Shown piece by piece: positions 26,172 to 34,888 of a stretch of DNA of 64,000 bases (position 1 is its first letter; the number at the start of each line of letters is the position of its first letter). The notes beneath the pieces are model-generated. The model was not told where the DNA came from. It made no database searches and was given only the letters and a program-made list of their open reading frames with translations. This DNA comes from Flavobacterium lacisediminis (GTDB lineage: Bacteria; Bacteroidota; Bacteroidia; Flavobacteriales; Flavobacteriaceae): assembly GCF_025909975.1 (NCBI RefSeq), contig NZ_JAPCIO010000003.1:327934-391933 (forward strand), written 5' to 3'. The position numbers were made by a program, and so were the translations under genes.

Positions 26172-28196
26172 ATGGAACTTTTTTTTAAAAAATTCACAAC
26201 AAAACACAATACAGCACCATTTAGTAAGATTAATCTTTCAGATTATAAAGAAGCTTTCGAAAAAACTATCGAACTCGCTCGTACTGAAATCGATAGCATA
26301 GTAAATAACACAGAAATACCTAATTTTTCTAATACAATTGAAGCTTTGGATTATTCTGGCGAACAATTGGATAGATTGTCCAATATTTTCTTCAATTTGA
26401 ATTCGGCTGAAACTTGTGATGAAATGCAAAAAATCGCACAAGAAGTTTCTCCATTAATTACTGCATTTAGTAACGATATTGCTTTGAACGAAGACTTATT
26501 CAAACGAGTAAAAGCAGTTTATGATCAAAAAGATGCTTTGATATTAACTACCGAACAAGCGACTTTATTAGACAAAAAATTCAAAGGTTTTTCTCGAAAT
26601 GGAGCTTTATTGAATGAAGAAGACAAATTAAAACTACGCGAAATTGATACCGAATTAGCCAAAATCAAACTAACTTTCGGTGAAAACGTTTTGGCGGAAA
26701 CCAATAATTATCAATTACATATTATCAATGAAGCCTATTTAAAAGGTTTACCTGATGGCGCTAAAGAAATGGCGGCAAGTTTGGCAAAATCTAAAAATTT
26801 GGAAGGTTGGGTTTTCACTTTAGATTTCCCAAGTTATTTACCTTTCGTAACCTACGTTGAAAATCGTGAATTGCGAAAAGAAATTGCTATTGCCGCTGGA
26901 AAAAAATCGTTTCAAGATAATGAATTCGATAATAAAGAAAATGTAAAACGCATTGTGGAATTACGTCACAAGCGAGCTAATTTATTGGGTTATCAATCAC
27001 ATTCGCATTTTGTTTTGGAAGAACGAATGGCGCAAAACCCAGAAAAAGTTCAATCGTTTTTGAATGATTTGTTGGAAAAAGCAAAACCCGCTGCTCAAAA
27101 AGAATTTGCTGAATTAACAGCTTTCGCAAAAGAATTAGACGGAATTGACCAATTAGAAAAATGGGATGGTGCTTATTATTCGGAAAAATTGAAACAAAAA
27201 TTATTCAGTTTGGATGATGAGTTGTTGAAACCCTATTTCCAATTGGAAAATGTATTGAACGGAGCTTTCACTATCGCTGAAAAGTTATTCGGAATCACAT
27301 TCAAAGAAATTTTTGATATTGATAAATACCACGAAGACGTTCAAACTTTTGAAGTTTTAGATTTCGAAGGACAATTAGTGGCTGTTTTTTATTCGGATTT
27401 CTTCCCAAGAAAAGGAAAACGAAATGGCGCTTGGATGACATCCTACAAACCTCAATATATAAAGGACGGAATTAACGAACGACCACATGTTTCTATCGTA
27501 TGTAATTTCACACCGCCGACGGAAACAAAACCATCATTATTAACTTTTAACGAAGTAACGACATTGTTTCACGAATTTGGGCACGCGTTACACGGTATGT
27601 TAGCCAATACAACTTATCCAAGTTTATCTGGAACTTCGGTTTATTGGGATTTTGTGGAATTACCAAGTCAAGTAATGGAAAACTGGTGTTACGAACCTGA
27701 AGCATTAGCTTTATTTGCGAAACATTACGAAACGGGTGAAATTATTCCGCAAGACTATGTAGAAAAAATCAAAGAAAGTGCGAGTTTCCTAGAAGGAATG
27801 GCAACATTACGCCAATTAAGTTTCGGGATTTTAGACATGACGTATCATGGAAAATCGCAAACTATTGACGATGTAAAAGCATTTGAAAAACAAGCAATGG
27901 AAGGCACAAGTTTATATCCAGATGTTGCAGAAAATTGTATGAGTACTTCGTTTTCTCATATTTTTCAAGGCGGTTATTCTTCGGGATATTACAGCTACAA
28001 ATGGGCGGAAGTTTTAGATGCTGATGCGTTTGCATATTTCCAAGAAAAAGGCATTTTCAATACAGAAGTAGCAACGAAATTCAAAGACAACGTTCTTTCA
28101 AAAGGCGGCACCGAATTACCAATGGAATTATATAAAAAATTCAGAGGTCAGGAGCCGAAAGTAGAGGCTTTGTTAAAGAGAGCAGGGTTGATTTAA
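26172..28196 (+). CDS. M3-family oligopeptidase
   Basis: A 674-residue zinc metallopeptidase of the M3 (oligopeptidase A, Dcp, thimet) family. The zinc motif is HEFGHALHG (His467 to His471), preceded by LLTFNEVTTLF. Downstream is the conserved SGTSVYWDFVELPSQVMENW block, and the substrate tyrosine region is FQGGYSSGYYSYKW. There is no signal peptide, so it should cleave peptides in the cytoplasm. The start at 26172 fits family N-termini (KFTTKHNTAPFSKI). It has its own terminator and probably forms a single-gene unit. Confidence 0.95.
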   Translation: MELFFKKFTTKHNTAPFSKINLSDYKEAFEKTIELARTEIDSIVNNTEIPNFSNTIEALDYSGEQLDRLSNIFFNLNSAETCDEMQKIAQEVSPLITAFSNDIALNEDLFKRVKAVYDQKDALILTTEQATLLDKKFKGFSRNGALLNEEDKLKLREIDTELAKIKLTFGENVLAETNNYQLHIINEAYLKGLPDGAKEMAASLAKSKNLEGWVFTLDFPSYLPFVTYVENRELRKEIAIAAGKKSFQDNEFDNKENVKRIVELRHKRANLLGYQSHSHFVLEERMAQNPEKVQSFLNDLLEKAKPAAQKEFAELTAFAKELDGIDQLEKWDGAYYSEKLKQKLFSLDDELLKPYFQLENVLNGAFTIAEKLFGITFKEIFDIDKYHEDVQTFEVLDFEGQLVAVFYSDFFPRKGKRNGAWMTSYKPQYIKDGINERPHVSIVCNFTPPTETKPSLLTFNEVTTLFHEFGHALHGMLANTTYPSLSGTSVYWDFVELPSQVMENWCYEPEALALFAKHYETGEIIPQDYVEKIKESASFLEGMATLRQLSFGILDMTYHGKSQTIDDVKAFEKQAMEGTSLYPDVAENCMSTSFSHIFQGGYSSGYYSYKWAEVLDADAFAYFQEKGIFNTEVATKFKDNVLSKGGTELPMELYKKFRGQEPKVEALLKRAGLI

Positions 28197-28220
28197 ATTA
28201 TCAGAATTTTATATATTTAG

Positions 28221-28245
28221 AAACCGAAATTAAACACTTCGGTTT
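28221..28245 (+). terminator. Rho-independent terminator after the M3 peptidase gene
   Basis: Arms AAACCGAA (28221-28228) and TTCGGTTT (28238-28245) flank a nine-base loop. A T-rich run follows to 28252. It lies 25 bases after the stop. Confidence 0.85.
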
Positions 28246-28256
28246 CTTTTTTAAAC

Positions 28257-28282
28257 AAACTTTCATTTTTTTTTGAAAGTTT
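28257..28282. promoter_or_regulatory. palindromic candidate operator overlapping the regulator promoter
   Basis: AAACTTTCA (28257-28265), eight bases, then TGAAAGTTT (28274-28282). The right arm overlaps the TTG box of the regulator promoter. A second copy with the same arms and the same spacing lies at 28848-28873. Confidence 0.7.
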
Positions 28283-28303
28283 AAAAACTTTTATATATCT
28301 TTG
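28273..28303 (+). promoter_or_regulatory. Bacteroidota-type promoter for the GbsR/MarR regulator
   Basis: TTG at 28273-28275 and TATCTTTG at 28296-28303 are 20 bases apart. The TTG box sits in the right arm of the palindrome, which would permit autorepression. Confidence 0.72.
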
Positions 28304-28330
28304 TCCTATCAAAATGAAATAACCATCAAA

Positions 28331-28834
28331 ATGGAATTCAAAGAAGCAAAAAATAAATTCGTACAAACCTGGGGAGCTTTAGGCTCTCAATGGGGCATTA
28401 ACAAAACCATGGCACAGATTCATGCGTTGTTGATGGTTTCGCACGAACCTGTTTCAATGGAAGACATTATGGAAGAATTACAAATTTCACGCGGTAATGC
28501 TTCGATGAATTTAAGAGCTTTAATGGACTGGGGCATCGTTTACAAAGAATACAAAGCAGGCGAAAGACGTGAATTTTTCACAGCGGAAAAAGATTTAGAT
28601 GAATTAGCCGTAAAAATTTCGAGAGAAAGAAGCAAACGTGAAATAAAACCAGCCTTGAAAGTTTTAAAAGAAGTTTCTTCTATTCAATCAGACAACACAG
28701 AAGCCGAAAAACATTTCGTAGATCAAACCACCAAATTGTACGACTTCGTATTAAAAGCAGATAACGTTTTGGATAAAATCACAGAATATAAAGACAATTG
28801 GTTGGCAAAATTGGTTGTTAAAATCATGAAATAA
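28331..28834 (+). CDS. GbsR/MarR-type transcriptional regulator
   Basis: A 167-residue winged-helix protein. Residues 1-20 form a helix (MEFKEAKNKFVQTWGALG). Residues 25-95 are the DNA-binding domain, with recognition helix ISRGNASMNLRALMDWG and wing YKEYKAGERREFF. A helical C-terminal dimerisation region follows. It matches the GbsR family of MarR-like regulators. The ATG at 28331 was chosen because an in-frame TTG at 28301 belongs to the -7 promoter box. Two identical-architecture palindromes, one over this promoter and one before the next gene, suggest that it represses itself and controls the downstream membrane-protein genes. Its effector is unknown. Confidence 0.88.
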   Translation: MEFKEAKNKFVQTWGALGSQWGINKTMAQIHALLMVSHEPVSMEDIMEELQISRGNASMNLRALMDWGIVYKEYKAGERREFFTAEKDLDELAVKISRERSKREIKPALKVLKEVSSIQSDNTEAEKHFVDQTTKLYDFVLKADNVLDKITEYKDNWLAKLVVKIMK

Positions 28835-28847
28835 AAAAATTTAACCA

Positions 28848-28873
28848 AAACTTTCAATTATTTCTGAAAGTTT
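28848..28873. promoter_or_regulatory. second palindromic candidate operator
   Basis: AAACTTTCA (28848-28856), eight bases, then TGAAAGTTT (28865-28873), identical in arms and spacing to 28257-28282. It lies 15 bases before the ATG of the first small membrane protein gene. It could also act as a weak attenuating hairpin, but the exact match favours a protein-binding site. Confidence 0.7.
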
Positions 28874-28888
28874 AAAATAATAGATAAT

Positions 28889-29227
28889 ATGGAAAATTTA
28901 AAATTAACTAATTCAATTGCAATCATAATTCCATTATTCCTTGGAATTTTGGGAATTGTAGAACCAATCAGTTTATATTTTTCAGCATATTCAACAATGC
29001 TAACAGGTTTACTACAAATCATTGTTGGAATCATTTTCTGGACTAAACATAAAGAAAATATTTACATAAAAATATATTTCCTATTAGTATTGACTTTTTT
29101 CAGTTTATGGTATTACAACGTGAATGTAAACTATATCGATGAGCTGACTTGGATATTGCTTTTTACACCTTTAGCACTTTGCATCTATATTTCAGTAATA
29201 ATTTACTCTCAAAAAGAAAAACCATGA
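28889..29227 (+). CDS. small integral membrane protein downstream of the regulator
   Basis: A 112-residue protein with four predicted membrane helices (about residues 8-24, 30-50, 60-75 and 85-105) and almost no soluble part. I recognise no family. It begins 15 bases after the second palindrome, and its stop overlaps the next start (ATGA), so it is the first member of a probable regulated operon of three membrane proteins. Function unknown. Confidence 0.75.
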   Translation: MENLKLTNSIAIIIPLFLGILGIVEPISLYFSAYSTMLTGLLQIIVGIIFWTKHKENIYIKIYFLLVLTFFSLWYYNVNVNYIDELTWILLFTPLALCIYISVIIYSQKEKP

Positions 29228-29568
29228 ACCTCAACATCATCGCCTACCTAATTTATTTCAGCATCACAGGTATTATCATTGTGAAGGTTGGAAGAATTTG
29301 CTACAACAACGGAAACATTTTCGTTTCGCAATTGATTCCCAATCATGAAGACTTGTGTCATAAAATAAATCAATTGCTTTTGGTGGGCTACTATCTGTTA
29401 AATATTGGTTATTGTGCGATGACGATAATTTCTTGGGAACAAATTGAAAGTATCACACAACTCATTGAAGTGATTACCTCAAAATCGGCTTTCATTATTA
29501 TTGCGATTGCCGTGATGCATTACATCAACATTATATTATTAACGAATTACATCAAAAAATTAATTTAA
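29224..29568 (+). CDS. small integral membrane protein, paralogue of the next gene
   Basis: A 114-residue protein from the ATG at 29224, which overlaps the previous stop by 4 bases. Three helices are visible: about residues 4-22, 50-70 and 88-110. The soluble segment between helices 1 and 2 (NHEDLCHKINQLLLVGYYLL) resembles REEIANATNKLFETGFYLL in the next product, with the following NIGYCAM and NLGFALM also aligned. The two are therefore diverged tandem copies. The in-frame upstream extension to 29149 lies inside the previous gene and was not used. Confidence 0.75.
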   Translation: MNLNIIAYLIYFSITGIIIVKVGRICYNNGNIFVSQLIPNHEDLCHKINQLLLVGYYLLNIGYCAMTIISWEQIESITQLIEVITSKSAFIIIAIAVMHYINIILLTNYIKKLI

Positions 29569-29579
29569 ACACTCGTATT

Positions 29580-29966
29580 ATGGAAACTACAAAAATTTTA
29601 ATCGGTTATGCAATTTATCTTCCAATTGCTTTATTTTTAACCTACTATGTTTCAAAAACACTTTTTAAAAACAGTAAAATTTATATGTTGGATATTTTTA
29701 AAGGCCGAGAAGAAATCGCCAACGCCACCAACAAACTATTCGAAACCGGATTTTATTTACTGAATTTAGGTTTTGCGCTTATGATATTAGAAATGAATAT
29801 GTATGATGATACTTACCAAGTTTTAATCGAAAAACTGAGTTACAAAATTGGCGGATTTTCAATTTATTTGGGAATAATGCTATTCTTAAACTTATATTAT
29901 TTCTTTAGAGGAAAACGAAAAGCAAGTCAAGCACAAGTAGAACAACGAATTGTGATTAATGGGTAA
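29580..29966 (+). CDS. small integral membrane protein, paralogue of the previous gene
   Basis: A 128-residue protein with three helices (about residues 5-24, 55-72 and 93-110) and a charged C-terminal tail (FRGKRKASQAQVEQR). The central region repeats the pattern of the preceding product (acidic helix, aromatic helix with GFYLLNLGFALM). It starts 11 bases after the previous stop and should be the last gene of the regulator-linked operon. Function unknown. Confidence 0.75.
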   Translation: METTKILIGYAIYLPIALFLTYYVSKTLFKNSKIYMLDIFKGREEIANATNKLFETGFYLLNLGFALMILEMNMYDDTYQVLIEKLSYKIGGFSIYLGIMLFLNLYYFFRGKRKASQAQVEQRIVING

Positions 29967-29974
29967 GTTCACAA

Positions 29975-30003
29975 TCCTGACAGGTTTTGGAAACCTGTCA
30001 GGA
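29975..30003. repeat. perfect 13-base inverted repeat
   Basis: TCCTGACAGGTTT (29975-29987) and its exact complement (29991-30003) flank the triplet TGG. No T run follows on the plus strand, so it is an incomplete terminator. Its higher GC than the surroundings suggests an interspersed palindrome that may recur in the genome. Confidence 0.75.
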
Positions 30004-30018
30004 TAAAAAACAAACAAC

Positions 30019-30408
30019 ATGAATTGGTCATATCTTATCAAACATTGGTTTTCAACTTTACTAATTGCACCAATACTTTCTGATATATTAACTTACTATT
30101 ATACTGACATAGAAACATTATTCAATCTAACTTCTGTATATCCAATTACCGTAATATTTGGATTATTTTTTTCACTACCAACTTATATCATACTTGGAAT
30201 AACATATTACATATTGGATAAAAAAGGTATAAAACCTCTTTACATAAAACCTATAATTCTAAGTTTTTGTACAATTGGAATTATTATTTCCTTTTATCTC
30301 ATTTTCAATAATAGAGAAGAAAATACAGTTTTAGCCTATTCACTAACAGCCATATTTTTTGGTATGATTTATAAAATCGAAAACAATGACAAAAATAAAA
30401 ATAAATGA
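30019..30408 (+). CDS. small integral membrane protein of unknown function
   Basis: A 129-residue protein with four predicted helices (about residues 10-28, 42-66, 78-96 and 103-118) and a lysine/asparagine-rich tail (ENNDKNKNK). It follows the inverted repeat by 15 bases and is convergent with the UbiA-like gene. It does not visibly resemble the two paralogues upstream. Function unknown. Confidence 0.65.
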   Translation: MNWSYLIKHWFSTLLIAPILSDILTYYYTDIETLFNLTSVYPITVIFGLFFSLPTYIILGITYYILDKKGIKPLYIKPIILSFCTIGIIISFYLIFNNREENTVLAYSLTAIFFGMIYKIENNDKNKNK

Positions 30409-30444
30409 AATTATTGTTGCTGATGATAAAACCTATCTGAACAA

Positions 30445-31260
30445 TCAGAAAACCACCAACACCAACCACCACAAAATCGGAACACTTTCTAACCAAAATG
30501 AAGCGTAATATCGTGAACGATTTTCATTGGCAAAAAAGAGAAAAACAGCAATCGTTCCGCAAACCAAAAGTTTGAAAAAGAACGGTAAAAAATGGTGATT
30601 ATTGGTATAGAAAAACTCCAAAATCAAGAGTAAAAACAACAAGAGATAACCTAGTTTTTTCGTCAACTTCACTCCTATTTTTTGTGGAACGGTTTGTAAA
30701 TGAATGTCATCGTGTTTTACATCTACAATATCAAACACCAAAACAATCGAAAATACTAATAAAAATCGCTGAAAAGCCATCAAAAGCATATCCATTGAAT
30801 ACGAAATTTCAGCCTCTACCAAAGGTAAAATCACGGTTACTCCAACCCAAGTAATTCCAACGATGTAAATTTTGACACCTTTCCAATTTCGTGCATTTTG
30901 TTTGTTTGGAAAAAAAGGTAAAGTGTATAAAAGAGTAAGACCAAAAAAAGTAAAAGCACTTAACTTTGATTCCCAACTCAATTGAAAGAAAAAATAAAAA
31001 CAAGCCAACAACGAAATAAAACTCAAAAAAACTATGGCTTTAAGCTCTTTTTTGATTTCGGTTTTGTTTAACCTTGCGATGGCGTCATACTTCACAAAAT
31101 TATAACCTACTACTGTCCCAAAAAAAGCGAAGAAAGCTACCGAAAAATCGCCTTCAACACCAAAGAAATATTGCGTCATCGACACTAAAGCAAAAGCTGA
31201 TAATGCGACATGCAAACTACTATTGATGTAAAAATCGAGAATTTTCTTTAAAATCACCAT
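30445..31260 (-). CDS. UbiA-like polytopic membrane protein
   Basis: A 271-residue protein with seven to nine hydrophobic helices, resembling the UbiA prenyltransferase superfamily. The second aspartate motif is intact (FDIVDVKHDD). The first, normally NDxxD, reads N54-FVKY-D59, with one extra residue and no adjacent Asp. It could be a diverged prenyltransferase or a noncatalytic relative. No quinone or carotenoid gene neighbours it; the next gene, gcvP, is divergent. Location is the inner membrane. Confidence 0.65.
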   Translation of the reverse strand: MVILKKILDFYINSSLHVALSAFALVSMTQYFFGVEGDFSVAFFAFFGTVVGYNFVKYDAIARLNKTEIKKELKAIVFLSFISLLACFYFFFQLSWESKLSAFTFFGLTLLYTLPFFPNKQNARNWKGVKIYIVGITWVGVTVILPLVEAEISYSMDMLLMAFQRFLLVFSIVLVFDIVDVKHDDIHLQTVPQKIGVKLTKKLGYLLLFLLLILEFFYTNNHHFLPFFFKLLVCGTIAVFLFFANENRSRYYASFWLESVPILWWLVLVVF

Positions 31261-31357
31261 TCAACAAAAATAATCAATCTGTTAATAAGACTCTATTTTA
31301 GTTGATAAAATCACAAAATTTCACATTTTAAAAACAAATTATTACAAGATTAATAAT

Positions 31358-31365
31358 TACTTTTG
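31358..31365 (+). promoter_or_regulatory. possible -7 box for gcvP
   Basis: TACTTTTG fits TAnnTTTG and lies 45 bases before the ATG. No TTG box is present at the right distance upstream, so support is partial. Confidence 0.4.
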
Positions 31366-31410
31366 TTGACCAAAACAACACATAATAACATACATACACA
31401 TTTTTAATAA

Positions 31411-34254
31411 ATGAGAACAGATGCATTCGCTTTGAGACATTTAGGGCCACGTGAAAGTGACTTAAATCACATGTTTAAAACGGTTGGTGTAGAATCTTTA
31501 GACCAATTAATTTTCGAAACCATTCCAGATGATATTCGTTTAAAAAACGACTTAAATTTAGATGCTCCTTTGACTGAGTATGAGTATTTAACTCACATTC
31601 AAGAATTAGGAAAGAAAAATAAGGTATTCAAATCATACATTGGTTTAGGATATCACCCAGCGATCGTTCCGGCGGTTATTCAAAGAAATATTTTTGAAAA
31701 CCCAGGATGGTACACAGCTTACACTCCTTATCAAGCAGAAATTGCTCAAGGTCGTTTAGAAGCAATTTTAAATTTCCAAACAACGGTTATCGAATTAACA
31801 GGAATGGAAATCGCAAATGCGTCTTTATTAGATGAAGGAACAGCTGCTGCAGAAGCAATGGCGTTGCTTTTTGATGTAAGAACTCGCGATCAAAAGAAAA
31901 ATAATGTGACGAAATTCTTCGTTTCGGAAGAAATTTTACCACAAACTTTATCGGTTTTACAAACACGTTCTACTCCATTAAATATTGAATTAGTAGTTGG
32001 AAATCACGAAACTTTCGATTTTTCAACAGAATTCTTTGGTGCGATTTTACAATATCCAGGAAAATATGGTCAAGTTTATGACTATGCAGGATTCATCGCA
32101 AAAGCAGCAGAAAACGAAATTAAAGTAGCGGTTGCTGCTGATATTTTATCATTAGCTAAATTAACTTCGCCAGGTGAAATGGGAGCTGCTGTTGTAGTTG
32201 GTACTACACAACGTTTTGGAATTCCAATGGGTTATGGTGGACCACACGCTGCTTATTTTGCGACTAAAGAAGAATACAAACGTTCAATGCCAGGAAGAAT
32301 CATTGGTGTTTCTATCGATGTAAACGGAAACCGCGCATTACGTATGGCTTTAGGAACTCGTGAACAACATATCAAACGTGAAAAAGCAACTTCAAACATT
32401 TGTACTGCACAAGTTTTATTAGCAGTTATGGCTGGAATGTATGCTGTTTTTCACGGACCAAAAGGTTTACAATATATTGCTAATAAAGTACATGCTTCTG
32501 CGGTTACAACTGCCGATGCTTTAAATAAATTAGGTGTTTACCAAACGAATACTGCTTTCTTCGATACAATCTTAGTAAAAGCAGATGCTCAAAAAGTAAA
32601 AGCAATTGCTGAGAAAAACGAAGTAAACTTCTTCTATCCAGATGCAGAAACGGTTTCGATCTCATTTAACGAAACGACTTCTTTAAATGACATCAACCAA
32701 ATCATCGCTATTTTTGCTGAAGCTACTGGAAAAGATAAAATTACAGTTAGTCAATTAGCTAATGAAGTTATGGTTCCTGAAAGCTTAGTAAGAAAATCAA
32801 CTTTCTTACAACATGAGGTTTTCAACAACCATCATTCAGAGTCGCAATTGATGCGTTATATCAAAAAATTAGAACGTAAAGATTTATCATTGAATCACTC
32901 AATGATTTCATTAGGTTCTTGTACTATGAAATTAAATGCTGCTGCTGAAATGTTGCCGTTATCTATGGCAAACTGGAACAGCATTCACCCTTTTGCTCCA
33001 GTTGAACAAGCAGAAGGTTACCAAATCATGTTGAAAAAATTAGAGCAGCAATTGAATGTCGTAACAGGTTTCCAAGGAACAACGTTACAACCAAATTCAG
33101 GTGCTCAAGGTGAATATGCAGGTTTGATGGCTATTCGTGCTTACCATTTATCAAGAGGCGATAACCATAGAAATGTGTGTTTAATTCCAGCTTCTGCTCA
33201 CGGAACTAATCCAGCTTCTGCTGCTATGGCAGGAATGGAAATCATCGTAACAAAAACCATGGATAATGGAAATATCGATGTTGAAGATTTGAGAGCAAAA
33301 GCAATCTTACACAAAGATAACTTATCTGCTTTGATGGTTACTTATCCTTCAACTCACGGAGTTTTTGAAAGTGCTATTATTGAAATCACCAAAATCATTC
33401 ACGATAATGGTGGTTTAGTGTATATGGACGGTGCGAATATGAATGCGCAAGTAGGATTAACAAATCCTGCAACTATTGGTGCTGATGTTTGTCACTTAAA
33501 CTTACACAAAACGTTCGCTATTCCTCACGGTGGTGGTGGACCGGGTGTTGGACCAATTTGTGTGAATGAAAAATTAGTTCCATTCTTGCCAACTAATCCA
33601 GTTATTCCAACAGGAGGAAGCCAAGCAATTACCGCAATTTCTTCTGCACCTTATGGTTCTGCTTTAGTTTGTTTGATTTCTTACGGTTACATAACTATGT
33701 TAGGCGCTGAAGGATTAACAAACGCTACTAAATATGCTATCCTAAATGCAAATTACATGAAAGCACGTTTAGATGAACATTATCCAGTTTTATATTCTGG
33801 AGAAATGGGAAGAGCGGCTCACGAAATGATTTTAGATTGTAGAGCTTTCGAAGAAAAAGGAATCAAAGTAACCGATATTGCAAAACGTTTAATGGATTAT
33901 GGTTTCCACGCACCAACGGTTTCTTTCCCAGTTGCTGGAACATTAATGATTGAACCAACTGAATCAGAAGATTTAGCGGAATTAGATCGTTTTTGTGATG
34001 CGATGATTTCAATTCGTAAAGAAATTGAAGCTTCAACAAAAGAGGATGCCAATAACATTTTAAGAAATGCGCCTCATACTTTAGCTATGGTTACAGCTAA
34101 CGAGTGGGTTTTCCCTTACACAAGAGAACAAGCGGCATTTGCTTTAGATTATATTGCTGAAAATAAATTCTGGCCAACGGTTCGTCGTGTTGATGAAGCG
34201 TATGGAGATAGAAATTTAGTTTGTTCTTGTGCTCCAATTGAAGCGTACATGTAA
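31411..34254 (+). CDS. gcvP: glycine dehydrogenase (decarboxylating), P protein
   Basis: A 947-residue single-chain P protein with both halves fused. The N-terminal half starts FALRHLGPRESDLNHMF. The C-terminal half holds the pyridoxal-phosphate lysine, Lys700, in HLNLHKTFAIPHGGGGPGVG, and the SAHGTNPASA segment. It decarboxylates glycine and transfers the aminomethyl group to the H protein of the glycine cleavage system. The gcvT and gcvH genes are not in this window. It has its own terminator. Confidence 0.97.
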   Translation: MRTDAFALRHLGPRESDLNHMFKTVGVESLDQLIFETIPDDIRLKNDLNLDAPLTEYEYLTHIQELGKKNKVFKSYIGLGYHPAIVPAVIQRNIFENPGWYTAYTPYQAEIAQGRLEAILNFQTTVIELTGMEIANASLLDEGTAAAEAMALLFDVRTRDQKKNNVTKFFVSEEILPQTLSVLQTRSTPLNIELVVGNHETFDFSTEFFGAILQYPGKYGQVYDYAGFIAKAAENEIKVAVAADILSLAKLTSPGEMGAAVVVGTTQRFGIPMGYGGPHAAYFATKEEYKRSMPGRIIGVSIDVNGNRALRMALGTREQHIKREKATSNICTAQVLLAVMAGMYAVFHGPKGLQYIANKVHASAVTTADALNKLGVYQTNTAFFDTILVKADAQKVKAIAEKNEVNFFYPDAETVSISFNETTSLNDINQIIAIFAEATGKDKITVSQLANEVMVPESLVRKSTFLQHEVFNNHHSESQLMRYIKKLERKDLSLNHSMISLGSCTMKLNAAAEMLPLSMANWNSIHPFAPVEQAEGYQIMLKKLEQQLNVVTGFQGTTLQPNSGAQGEYAGLMAIRAYHLSRGDNHRNVCLIPASAHGTNPASAAMAGMEIIVTKTMDNGNIDVEDLRAKAILHKDNLSALMVTYPSTHGVFESAIIEITKIIHDNGGLVYMDGANMNAQVGLTNPATIGADVCHLNLHKTFAIPHGGGGPGVGPICVNEKLVPFLPTNPVIPTGGSQAITAISSAPYGSALVCLISYGYITMLGAEGLTNATKYAILNANYMKARLDEHYPVLYSGEMGRAAHEMILDCRAFEEKGIKVTDIAKRLMDYGFHAPTVSFPVAGTLMIEPTESEDLAELDRFCDAMISIRKEIEASTKEDANNILRNAPHTLAMVTANEWVFPYTREQAAFALDYIAENKFWPTVRRVDEAYGDRNLVCSCAPIEAYM

Positions 34255-34274
34255 AAAATAAATTTCCAATATTT

Positions 34275-34310
34275 AAAATCCCAAATTCCAATTCAGGTTT
34301 TTGGGATTTT
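34275..34310 (+). terminator. Rho-independent terminator after gcvP
   Basis: Eleven-base arms, AAAATCCCAAA (34275-34285) and its complement (34300-34310), flank a 14-base loop. Four more T follow the stem. It lies 20 bases after the stop. Confidence 0.85.
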
Positions 34311-34332
34311 TTTTAAACATGACAAAAGTCAC

Positions 34333-34361
34333 TTGCTTCAAGAAGTATTGTTGTAAATTTG
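34333..34361 (+). promoter_or_regulatory. Bacteroidota-type promoter for the truncated haemoglobin
   Basis: TTG at 34333-34335 and TAAATTTG at 34354-34361 are 18 bases apart. The ATG follows 20 bases later. Confidence 0.62.
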
Positions 34362-34381
34362 TACGATTATAAAATCTGGAA

Positions 34382-34753
34382 ATGAAAGACATTGAAAATA
34401 GAGAAGACATCCTACTCATCATGCGTAAGTTCTATGAAAAGCTTTTAGCTGATGAATCAATCAATTTTTTCTTTACCAAAGTTACATCGGTTGACCAACA
34501 TTTGGAAGAACATTTTGAGATTTTGGCTACGTTTTGGGAGCAATCCTTATTTTTAAAAGGTGGCTACTATAACAATATGTTTTCGATTCATAAAGAGGTT
34601 CATAACAAGCATGCTTTTACAAAAGACCATTTTGAAACTTGGTTGCATCATTTTAATTCAACGATTGATGAATATTTTGAAGGTAAATATGCCGAGCAAA
34701 TGAAAACACAAGGGTTGAGTATGGCGACTATTATGCAGATAAAATTTTCGTAA
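34382..34753 (+). CDS. group III truncated haemoglobin
   Basis: A 123-residue globin of the truncated class. It opens with REDILLIMRKFYEKLLAD, and the conserved tryptophan of FWEQSLF is present. The proximal histidine is probably His70 in MFSIHKEV, and HFETWLHHFN is the typical group III G-helix start. Group III globins bind oxygen or nitric oxide and are linked to nitrosative stress or microaerobic life. It is a single cytoplasmic gene between gcvP and the KAS III gene. Confidence 0.88.
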   Translation: MKDIENREDILLIMRKFYEKLLADESINFFFTKVTSVDQHLEEHFEILATFWEQSLFLKGGYYNNMFSIHKEVHNKHAFTKDHFETWLHHFNSTIDEYFEGKYAEQMKTQGLSMATIMQIKFS

Positions 34754-34888
34754 AAACCCCTTAAAAAAAGTCAATTTCGTATTATTTTGAGCTTAAATTA
34801 AAGATTCAATAATTACTACAAAAAAATAGACGTTTTTACATTATGTTAAGAAATAATTAATAATTTCGTTAGACAAACAATAACTATT

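Noticed and set aside
28301..28330. Upstream TTG start for the GbsR/MarR-type regulator
   Set aside because: The TTG belongs to the -7 box at 28296-28303, so it would lie at or before the transcription start.
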